Positions 26,108-33,857 of a stretch of 64,000 nucleotides of DNA are shown here, piece after piece. Source of the DNA: Ktedonobacterales bacterium (lineage in GTDB: Bacteria > Chloroflexota > Ktedonobacteria > Ktedonobacterales > Ktedonobacteraceae); the NCBI GenBank assembly GCA_027451525.1, contig DAIDJF010000001.1:167186-231185 (forward strand), in the 5' to 3' direction. Each line of letters opens with the position of its first letter. The first letter of the stretch is position 1. Made by a program: the position numbers and the translations under genes. The notes under the pieces were generated by a model. The model did not search any database, had not been told where the DNA came from, and was given only the letters and a program-made list of their open reading frames with translations.

Positions 26108-26710
26108 TCAGGCGGCATCGCCTTGATGCCGATGTAGTCGATGGGCGGCGGCGACTTTCATTCGGGTCTCGCTACGTTCACCAAAGCCATGCAAGGTGCA
26201 GATGCGATGCTGCTGCGCCGCCTGCCAGAGCTTTTCGGCACTATCGATGCCTAGCTCTTCGTAGAGGCGGATCGCTGTGGATGGGCCGATATGTTCGAGC
26301 GTCATAAGTGTGCGTACAGGTTGCGGTAGCGTTTGCGTGTAAATTCCATCCTGAATGGTCATCGTTCCATCGGCCACAAGTTGGGCAATGCGCGCACGAA
26401 GCCGCTCGCCCAGACCGGGTATGGGTAGGTCTTCGCCGCGTGCAAGAATATTCGCCGCTGGTTCTTGCAATTCGAGTACGCCACGTGCCGCATTGCGGTA
26501 GGCTTGAATGCGATAGGGATTGCCATGTTGTCTTTCTATGAGATCGGCGACATCGGCAAGCACCTCTGCAATTTGACGGTTGGAAATGGTAGGAGTGGTA
26601 AGCGTTTCCGGCTCCATACCAGGAAGTGCAGGTTGTAGATTGCCTCTCTTTGCCTGACCTGATGATCTGGGTGCAATGTGAATAGTTTGTGTAAGTTGAA
26701 TAATACTCAT
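26108..26710 (-). CDS. Helix-hairpin-helix protein resembling the N-terminal part of PolX
   Basis: A 200-residue protein. After a ~45-residue variable start comes the 8-kDa-like domain of family X polymerases (ISNRQIAEVLADVADLIERQ, NPYRIQAYRNAARGVLEL), then helix-hairpin-helix elements (LPIPGLGERLRARI and MTLEHIGPSTAIRLYEELGI). The nucleotidyltransferase palm with its Asp triad and the PHP domain are absent: the protein simply ends with a basic tail. It should bind gapped or nicked DNA without polymerising. RBS AAGGGG. It could be an accessory repair factor or a domain left from a split PolX; the first is favoured by its intact ends. Confidence 0.8.
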   Translation of the reverse strand: MSIIQLTQTIHIAPRSSGQAKRGNLQPALPGMEPETLTTPTISNRQIAEVLADVADLIERQHGNPYRIQAYRNAARGVLELQEPAANILARGEDLPIPGLGERLRARIAQLVADGTMTIQDGIYTQTLPQPVRTLMTLEHIGPSTAIRLYEELGIDSAEKLWQAAQQHRICTLHGFGERSETRMKVAAAHRLHRHQGDAA

Positions 26711-26847
26711 TGAGACTGGCCCCTTTCAGCATAAAGGCACAACTCACGAGACGAGGTGAGGGCTTTTGTCTGATGGCAATGGTATAACGTGTAAGAGGAT
26801 ACGTGATCAATAGATAAAAATGGATGACATTACGTATAACCAGTTAG

Positions 26848-26860
26848 TGTACAATGTACA
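26848..26860. repeat. Small palindrome in divergent promoter region
   Basis: TGTAC-AAT-GTACA. It lies in the 351-bp gap 26711-27061 between divergent genes; apart from it the gap is AT-rich and I see no gene, RNA or strong promoter in it. Confidence 0.3.
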
Positions 26861-27061
26861 TTGAAATCTTGTTCTAATTATATCACGCTATGGTATTGGT
26901 GTCAAATCTTGTTTCTTATCGTGTCAAATTGCTTCACAACAAGATTGATGCATATGCAGACTAGACAATTGAGGGCGGATATGTTATTGATATCAACAAG
27001 GGGCGTGCAATCATGTATGCGGTCTAATGCGCGATGTGCGTGCTTTTATGGAAAGCAGTAG

Positions 27062-28441
27062 ATGATGTCTGATCTTAATCACGAATATGACCCCGAAGAG
27101 CAGATTGTTGAAATCCAGGACCTGGATGTAGAGCGTAAACAGAAAAACAATGCGACACGAAAGTCTTTGGCTGCGTATTCTCTTGTGTTATCTAAACGTT
27201 TATCCTTTGAGCAACGGCGCAAGCGCATAGCGGTTACCAGTAGTCTATTTCTCATTGGGCTACTCGTGTTGCTGGTAAGTATGCAATCGATGTGGGGGGT
27301 ATTTTCCTGGCTTGTGCCTGCCCAAAAAACGGATGCTACACGGGAGCAACTCTTTTTCTTTCAGACCCTGCCTCCCTGGGGGAGCATGACACTTGACGGG
27401 CATCAACTGACACAAGTGCCTACATTGATTAGTCAGCAACCTATTACCCTGACAAAGGGTTTTCATGTATTTGTATGGCATGCCGAGCCATTTGATACGC
27501 AACAATGTATCCTGGTGGTAGCTCCTGCGCGTGGGCTACAAACCTGTAAAACAAGTATTGTTGGTATGAATGGCTATGGGCGTCAAGCCACACTGATCAA
27601 TTTTCCGACAGCGCCCTCTTTGCTTTCCATGTCCGTCGAGCAAAGGCTTGCGTTAATACAGGATACTCAGCAATTCTTAGACAACTTACAAGCGACAACC
27701 GTGGTGCAACCGGGTGAGCGGTACGTTTATAATCTGGATCAGAGCGTTGTGCGTACCGCTGTTACGCCATTGCAGGTAACGCACCGTTTTGTCCTTGATA
27801 CCAATACAGCTCTTCCGGCTGATTGTGAGGGTATTTCGCTTGGCGTCTCCTGTTTTGTCGATGGGCATGATTGCCGCCTGTTTTGTACGTTGAACTGGCC
27901 GGGAGTCTCAAACGATGTTGCTGGGGCAAATGCTGATTGGCATGTTGCGGCGATTATCCGTCCTATCTGGCAATATACACCACTTATACAGTCATCTGTT
28001 GCGGCTGCAGCAGAGCCATTATTCGTGAGCGGTGGTCAGCAGTATGTTACTTTGCGTATACGTTGGCAACAGGGAGATTGGGCAATAAGCTTTCATCAGC
28101 AAGGGGCAAGTTCTTTTGATGACCCGAATTGCATCACAGCGATGAATACGCTGGTAACACAGCCGTCGTATCAGTCACTTCCATCAGTTGGGCAGCAATT
28201 GTACTGGTCCTATCTTTCGGGCAAAAATCGCGCTGATGGCTGTCTGGCAATGACAATGCAGCAGGTGTTTGTCCCGAATGACGCGAATTTTTCTTCCCAA
28301 GCCATGTTGCTAGAACGCTTTGGTGTTTTGTTAGCCGCCAACGATGCTGCACATCAACTCTGGCCTGCATTGCCTCTTGCCACGCCACTAGAGCAGCAAG
28401 TTGCCAGCAATATCGCCCATCAAGCTGTTTTTGTCTCATAA
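27062..28441 (+). CDS. Single-span membrane protein of unknown function
   Basis: A 459-residue protein not recognised. Residues 1-60 are charged and cytosolic, residues about 61-83 form a membrane helix (IAVTSSLFLIGLLVLLVSMQ), and the rest is outside. Residues about 103-160 resemble a PEGA-like beta-sandwich repeat (GSMTLDGHQL ... ITLTKGFHVFVWHAEPF); the remainder (TLRIRWQQGDWAIS and so on) is beta-rich with scattered Cys (CEGISLGVSC, CRLFC) that could form disulfides. PEGA-type domains often accompany Ser/Thr kinases, and a WD40 kinase converges on it. It terminates at the shared hairpin 28449-28484. Confidence 0.65.
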   Translation: MMSDLNHEYDPEEQIVEIQDLDVERKQKNNATRKSLAAYSLVLSKRLSFEQRRKRIAVTSSLFLIGLLVLLVSMQSMWGVFSWLVPAQKTDATREQLFFFQTLPPWGSMTLDGHQLTQVPTLISQQPITLTKGFHVFVWHAEPFDTQQCILVVAPARGLQTCKTSIVGMNGYGRQATLINFPTAPSLLSMSVEQRLALIQDTQQFLDNLQATTVVQPGERYVYNLDQSVVRTAVTPLQVTHRFVLDTNTALPADCEGISLGVSCFVDGHDCRLFCTLNWPGVSNDVAGANADWHVAAIIRPIWQYTPLIQSSVAAAAEPLFVSGGQQYVTLRIRWQQGDWAISFHQQGASSFDDPNCITAMNTLVTQPSYQSLPSVGQQLYWSYLSGKNRADGCLAMTMQQVFVPNDANFSSQAMLLERFGVLLAANDAAHQLWPALPLATPLEQQVASNIAHQAVFVS

Positions 28442-28448
28442 AAACAAC

Positions 28449-28484
28449 GCAGGAGAGACACTCTCTGCTATTAGTCTCTCCTGC
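28449..28484. terminator. Terminator between convergent genes
   Basis: GCAGGAGAGAC (28449-28459) and GTCTCTCCTGC (28474-28484), perfect 11-bp stem. On the minus strand GTTGTTTTTA follows, so it best serves the kinase pseudogene; it may also stop the plus-strand gene. Confidence 0.75.
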
Positions 28485-28491
28485 TCAACAG

Positions 28492-30444
28492 TCACCGTGT
28501 TTGCCAGACCTGTATCGTATTATGTCCATCCGCCGAAGCGATACGCGTGCCGTCTGGCGACCATGCCAGAGCAGAGACTACTGTGTGATGTCCTGTGTAG
28601 CTAAAGATGAGGCGTTGTGTTGCCACAGCAGTAATTTGTACTCTACCATCAATACCTGCAGATGCAAGCAATGTGCTATCTGGTGACCAGGCGATGGCTC
28701 TGAGTGCATCCGTATGACCTGCATACAGAAAAATAAGCTTTTTGCTCTGGGCATCCCATACTTGCACTGTTTTGTCATCGCCTGCGCGCGCAATATATTG
28801 CCCGTCGGGCGACCACGCTAATGCGTGGATAAGCTCGGCATGCCCACGATAGACGTTATGCTGGGCATTTTTAATTGTGCCTGTTGAAAAATCGTATACA
28901 GTAACCTCGTTTTCGTGGCTGACTGCAAATCTGGTAGCGTCTGGTGACCAGACCAGTTGACGCCTGTTGTGTTTGGGATCTGTCATGATGCTCTGAGCCT
29001 GATTCTCAGTGGGTTTCCATACTTGAATAGATGCATCGTTTGCTGAGGCGAGGAAATTTCCATCGGGCGACCATGCGGCGCAAAAGACTGGTCCGTTGTG
29101 CTGGGTGTAGATGTTTATTGTTGTTCCTGTGGTCGCATTCCAAATACGCACCGTTTTATCTTCGCTCGCTGTCGCAATGAGATTGGCATACTGATGGGGA
29201 GAGCGCATCGGTGACCATATAATCGCGTGGATATGGCTAGTAATCCACCTGATGTTGTGCTCTTTATAGATGGTTTGTAGTGTTCCTGTATGGGCATTCC
29301 ATACCTGTGCGGTTTTATCGTAGCTTGCGGATGCTATCTGATCTCCCTCTGGCGACCATACAAGAGCAGTGATACGGTCAATATGCATACTGCGATACGT
29401 GCAAACAAGCGTACCTGGACCGGAATTGGATGCTGGTGTAGGCACGACAAATTGTAGTGGCGAGAGATGCCTGAATGCTGATGGTGGTTGAGGTGTGTGT
29501 TGTCCCATTGTACTGCTGCTGACAACTGTGCCTGATGATACTTTTTCTTCGATTACTGTAATTGCTGTTTTGACCCACTCCGCGCTCACTGGTCTCTGTT
29601 TCGCATCCATCATAACCATATGCGCCAAAAGCTCTTGTAGTTCGGCTGGACCTGTTCCTGCGGGAAGAGGTGAAAAACTGAAAGGCGAAATAGAGGGGTC
29701 AACACCTGTAATTAAACGGTGTAAAACCGCGCCGAGGCAGTAAATATCGGCCTGGGGAGTCGTTTGCTGTTTCCCATATTGTTCTGGTGCGGCATAACCA
29801 GGTGAGCCAAATGCGATGGTATCGCGAATTTGCCCAGGTTTGAAATGACGTGCGATACCAAAGTCAATGAGATAGAGATGCCCTTCCTGTGTACGCATGA
29901 TATTATCTGGTTTCAGATCACGGAAAATAATAGGAGGCTGACGTGTATGTAAGTAGTGTAGTACGTCTCATAATTGTATGCCGATAGCCAGCACTTCCTT
30001 CAAAGGCAGTTTGTTGCCGCGTTGTGTAAGGTAACTTTCGAGCGTTTCGCGGTTAATATAGTCCATAATAAGATACCAGGACCCCTGCTCGAAGAAGTGA
30101 TCATGGATGCGTGGCAGATGTGGATGCATGATGTCGGCTAATAAAAGAGCCTCTTGTTTGAATGCTTCTGCTGCTTCATTAGCTTTCTGTTGGCTAAGTC
30201 CGCGCAAACTCATCACCTTGATTGCAACGAGACGGTTGCCCAGGCGTGTATCTTCCGCCTGATATACCGTTCCCATGCCTCCCTGGCCGAGTTGTTTAAT
30301 AATACGATAGCGTTGTGCAAGCAGACCTAGCTGCGTATGAGCTGCGATTATTGGTGTAAGTGGCTGCTGGTAAGCAAAACATGCTATAGCTTGTTGTGGA
30401 TTAGCCGCTCCACAGTAAGAACAAAATAGTGGAGAAGAATGCAT
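28492..30444 (-). pseudogene. Ser/Thr protein kinase with WD40 propeller, interrupted by an in-frame TGA
   Basis: A 651-codon frame broken only by TGA at 29968-29970 (codon 159). Before it: a zinc ribbon (CSYCGAANPQQAIACFAY) and the kinase N-lobe (LGQGGMGTVYQAED, VAIKVM). After it the same frame continues without shift into DVLHYLH, the catalytic loop FRDLKPDN, DFGIARHF and the APE block (YAAPEQYG), then seven WD40 repeats to the end (SPDGxxIAS ... VQVWDAQ). Related kinases have QLC or similar where QL-stop stands. The fourth ribbon Cys is also lost (CFAY, where CFAC is usual), which suggests decay. Alternatives: sequencing error, read-through, or two separately translated pieces. RBS AGAGG at the 30444 start; an ATG at 29898 would give a kinase lacking its ATP lobe. 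Confidence 0.85.
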
Positions 30445-30649
30445 TCTTCGCCTCTTTTCTAAGATAGTCTAAGGGAATTAGCACAATAGCGCTGTAATAT
30501 TTTCGCTTCTATGCTTTTAAAACGAGTGATGTTGCGCAAAAACCAATACGCCGCTTTACTGAACATCAATGACATATTGCATCCCTACAAGAAGGTATGC
30601 TATCATCGCTACGCGACATTGGTTCGTAAAGGGGGATTACGCAACAGTT

Positions 30650-33379
30650 ATGCAAATTACTAGACAGGGACAACAACTCACCACTTGCCCACAGTGTGAT
30701 AATGTGGTCCGTATTGATGCTGAATTTTGTAATATTTGTGGGCAACGCCTGCGTCCTGCGATGGGACGTGGTTTTGCTGGGGAGCAATCATTTTCTTCAT
30801 ATAATACGAGCGATGAAATAGAAGAATACGAAGATGATGAAGAATACGAGGACGATGAGGACGAAGACGAGAGAGAGATAACACCAGTACCTTCTTCACC
30901 GGGTGAGATTTTGAATACGTTGCAACGCTTGCAAGAGCAGGCTCCACAGATGGAACGTTTTTTCCCGGCTGATTTACCCGGCAAAGCGCAGAAAATGCTG
31001 GCCTGGCGTAAACAACTGCAGCGTGCGCGTGCCTGTGCGGAACTATTTGAGCGTCCACAGTTACAAGAGGGGGAGTCGCAACAGGTACTGAAATTACGCC
31101 AGCATCTTTCTGAAGCCACCCGTGCGCTTGACTTTACGCGCCAATATACAGTTAAGGTGATTGGACATGCAGGGGCTGGCAAAAGCACATTGATGGCTGC
31201 TATGTTAGGGCGTGATATTTTTCCACGTCTTGCGGGTGGAGCGGTGACAGGCGTTCGTACACAGGTTCGCTTGTGTGACGAGCGAGAGTCAGAAGAGATG
31301 ATTGTTCATTTTCTGACTCGTCCAGCCTTTGATGATGTGTTGAAAAAAACACAAGGGGCCATCCAGGTTGTGACGAATCCACGCACGCGAGAAGCCTTGA
31401 TAGAGGAGTTAACTATTTTGCGGCAAGCGCACGAAGCGTTTGCTGAACAGTATTTGAAAGATGATGAAGCGCATAGCGAGTGCATTCCGGCAGAACGTTG
31501 GAAAGAGGAGAGTAGTCGTTATATCGAGGAGCCTGCCCGCGATAGCGAAGAGCCACGCTTGATACGTTTGGTAGATTACGTAGAGTATCGACTGCATGCC
31601 AGCCAGCGTGCACTCTTGCCGCCGGGGAGTGTGCTGGTAGATCTGCCGGGTGGCGCGGCAGGCCAGTTGCGGCATGATACGATTTTGCGCGATGAGTTAG
31701 ATACTGTTGATGCTGTCGTGCTGGTGATTGGCAATAACCGCTTTGGCGATGATGATCGCACGCAACGCATTTTCGATATGGTACGTCGCAAGGTTGTGCA
31801 TGGACGCTCACCAGAAGTTGCCGCACGCATGGTATTTCTTGCGGTAACGCACTGGGATGAAATCACATCCTCAAGCAGTCTTGAAAAGGCTCTTGGAAGT
31901 TTGCGGCCTTTGCTACGTAGTTTGCCGCCGAATTACAGTACCTATCATCATCACGGAGTAGGCAATGACTACTTCTTTTATCCTGTGCGCGGGCTTGATG
32001 CACTCCTGGCAACGCTGGGTCTGGAAAGGCAGAAGCTTGATGCTGAGCGTATTCAGGAAGGGCGAGATTATGCTGGACGTATTTTGAGCGTCTATCCCGA
32101 ATTGCTACGTATTGATTCGACGTTGCCTGCCACGGCCAGCGCGCAAGATTTTCAGAAGGTCAGCACGAAACAACACGAGGCGATGCTGCGTTTTAGTGGC
32201 TTGCCTGAATTAACTGGTGATCTCCAGATGTTTCTTACGAATAGCCGTTATGAAGTACAGCTTCGGCAGGCAGAGACACAACTGGCAATGGCCTTGCAGC
32301 AACTTGAAGACTTGTGCTGGGAGAATCTGAGCAATCTAGGTGTTCATAGTCGCGATTTACAAGAATTGCAACAAGAAATGCAGATGCGCCAGAGTAAAAG
32401 GGGGGCAACACGTTTTGAGCAACTGTTGCGCCGCACCAGTGAAATGCATATAGCGTGGCAGGATGCCCTAAAACAGTTTGATACCGTTATTCGCACAGAG
32501 GGCAATGCATTTCATCGCGCCCTGGCAATGGCCCATGAGCGCGCCTCACGGCGTATCAAAATCCGCATTATGCAGGGACATTTTGACCATTTTATCAAGG
32601 TTGGCAACCGCACACAAGCCGATTCGCCGGCGATGGAGATTGGCAATCGCTGGGTAGACATTGATGGCTGGAGCTTTATTAAAGAGTTGCGCGTGAGTTT
32701 CAGTGCCGCTTTGGAGCGTGAGTTAAACGAACCAGCACGCACGCTTGCAGAGGCGTTTCTGATTCCTATCGCGCACAAGGAAGAGATTGAGGGGTCACTG
32801 GATATCAGTCGCGTTGCGCTTGGTGAATTTGGCGGTGAACTGGATGAAATACAGAAGGCTTACAATAAACTCAAACGTGGAGTGCGCGAAAAGGCGCGTG
32901 ATGTTTGTTTGTATGTGACGATGGGTGAGCTACTGAACGAAGAGAAATATGCACCAACAAAGGAAGATCCAGCGGTCAATGCGTTGTATCGGTTGGTGAG
33001 TGTGCAAGGCAAGCCAGAAGATATCGTGCAGCAAGCGCGCGAACTGATGGGACCAATCCTGGATGTCATTTGTGGACAGTTAGCGCAGAGTACTGAGCGG
33101 CGTATCGCACATCTATTTCGCTATGAATTGGATAAACTGGAGACGCGCCAGATGTACGATAGTGATCGTTTGGAGACGCTCCCAAATAATGTGCCCGGTA
33201 TTTTTGCCGACCTCATCAATCGGCTCTATAGCTTACTAACAGAGCGCGTGTTGACATCAGATACATTGCGTCAGCAACTCGATATGCTTCAGGCTCAGCG
33301 TGAGGCGACTGTTGATCGTTGGGTTGAGCTTATTCATGATACGGAGGTATTAAAAACGGTGCATCGCCAGATGAATTAG
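30650..33379 (+). CDS. Zinc-ribbon dynamin-like large GTPase
   Basis: About 909 residues from the ATG at 30650 (an in-frame ATG at 30569 lacks an RBS). Order: zinc ribbon (CPQC at 13-16, CNIC at 27-30); a very acidic Glu/Asp/Tyr stretch (about 57-76); a helical neck; the GTPase domain with P-loop GHAGAGKST (172-180), G3 DLPG (D331) and G4 THWD (D403); then ~450 residues of mostly helical, coiled-coil-like sequence. This is the layout of bacterial dynamin-like proteins, which remodel membranes or respond to envelope stress. No hydrophobic paddle is obvious. The zinc ribbon and acidic linker are unusual additions. It is divergent from the broken kinase. Confidence 0.75.
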   Translation: MQITRQGQQLTTCPQCDNVVRIDAEFCNICGQRLRPAMGRGFAGEQSFSSYNTSDEIEEYEDDEEYEDDEDEDEREITPVPSSPGEILNTLQRLQEQAPQMERFFPADLPGKAQKMLAWRKQLQRARACAELFERPQLQEGESQQVLKLRQHLSEATRALDFTRQYTVKVIGHAGAGKSTLMAAMLGRDIFPRLAGGAVTGVRTQVRLCDERESEEMIVHFLTRPAFDDVLKKTQGAIQVVTNPRTREALIEELTILRQAHEAFAEQYLKDDEAHSECIPAERWKEESSRYIEEPARDSEEPRLIRLVDYVEYRLHASQRALLPPGSVLVDLPGGAAGQLRHDTILRDELDTVDAVVLVIGNNRFGDDDRTQRIFDMVRRKVVHGRSPEVAARMVFLAVTHWDEITSSSSLEKALGSLRPLLRSLPPNYSTYHHHGVGNDYFFYPVRGLDALLATLGLERQKLDAERIQEGRDYAGRILSVYPELLRIDSTLPATASAQDFQKVSTKQHEAMLRFSGLPELTGDLQMFLTNSRYEVQLRQAETQLAMALQQLEDLCWENLSNLGVHSRDLQELQQEMQMRQSKRGATRFEQLLRRTSEMHIAWQDALKQFDTVIRTEGNAFHRALAMAHERASRRIKIRIMQGHFDHFIKVGNRTQADSPAMEIGNRWVDIDGWSFIKELRVSFSAALERELNEPARTLAEAFLIPIAHKEEIEGSLDISRVALGEFGGELDEIQKAYNKLKRGVREKARDVCLYVTMGELLNEEKYAPTKEDPAVNALYRLVSVQGKPEDIVQQARELMGPILDVICGQLAQSTERRIAHLFRYELDKLETRQMYDSDRLETLPNNVPGIFADLINRLYSLLTERVLTSDTLRQQLDMLQAQREATVDRWVELIHDTEVLKTVHRQMN

Positions 33380-33462
33380 GGGCATAGGCGCAAGCGGGCT
33401 ATTGCGGTAGTGGGAGAAACTCACTGCCGCAGATGGTTTTTGAGCAAGAGGAGACACAAAAA

Positions 33463-33486
33463 AGAGAGCCTCGTACGAGGCTCTCT
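33463..33486 (-). terminator. Minus-strand intrinsic terminator with no protein gene before it
   Basis: A 24-bp perfect palindrome (AGAGAGCCTCGT and its complement). On the minus strand it is followed directly by TTTTTT; on the plus strand by CATGTTCC. So it terminates leftward transcription, although both flanking genes point right. Confidence 0.8.
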
Positions 33487-33724
33487 CATGTTCCCCCCAG
33501 AGCGGGAACCCATGTGCTGAGTCACGAGACATCTCCCCCAAGATATCTCTTATCATGTACCTATTGTCTTGCTTCAACCACTTGCCGTCCTATTCAAGTC
33601 CCCCAACCTGTCTAGTATTGCAAGTAGAAGCTTTATGAAGAACGATGGTACACGTCCCTTGCCATATGTTACAGTTTTGATTGAACCTCCCCCCCAGGAA
33701 GTTTAACCCTGTAACAATTTCCCC
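33463..33724 (-). ncRNA. Candidate structured RNA with repeated UGGGGG hexaloops
   Basis: No protein gene lies in 33380-33857. Read on the minus strand, 5' to 3', it folds into capped arms. (1) Outer stem 33709-33716/33667-33674 (TGTTACAG/CTGTAACA) around AACTTCC-TGGGGG-GGAGGTT (33703-33684). (2) Nested stems GCTTC/GAAGC and ACTTGC/GCAAGT (33571-33631) around CAGGT-TGGGGG-ACTTG (33610-33595). (3) GAGATATCT-TGGGGG-AGATGTCTC (33549-33526). (4) GTTCCC/GGGAAC (33509-33490), whose loop and 3' arm again contain TGGGGG. (5) The terminator at 33463-33486 plus T6. In hairpins 1-3 the one imperfect pair is G-U on the minus strand but C-A on the plus strand, which supports leftward transcription. A possible -10 (TATTAT) is at 33731-33736; the -35 is weak. 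No known RNA family is recognised. Confidence 0.5.
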
Positions 33725-33857
33725 ATGCATATAATAAGCTACCGCGAGGGAGATATGGTTGATAATGTGTTAAGATATCATGGAGATTTATGCAAATTTG
33801 GCGATTCAGGTTGAGGAACCTTAATCTTCTTCTAAATACAAGAAAGGGATTTCGCAC

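Noticed and set aside
29936..29970. Selenocysteine decoding of the TGA in the kinase frame
   Set aside because: Downstream of the TGA only a 5-bp GACGT/ACGTC pairing with an 18-nt loop is possible; no bacterial SECIS-like stem with a G-containing apical loop. Kinases with Sec at this place are not known, and a second damaged Cys site supports decay.
33350..33577. 75-codon minus-strand ORF through the 3' end of the GTPase gene and the gap after it
   Set aside because: It runs through the terminator and the hairpins of the RNA candidate, has no RBS and no protein-like pattern.
33667..33716. Plus-strand riboswitch or attenuator ahead of the alpha-glucosidase gene
   Set aside because: The stems pair better on the minus strand (G-U in place of C-A), and the terminator T-run is on the minus strand.
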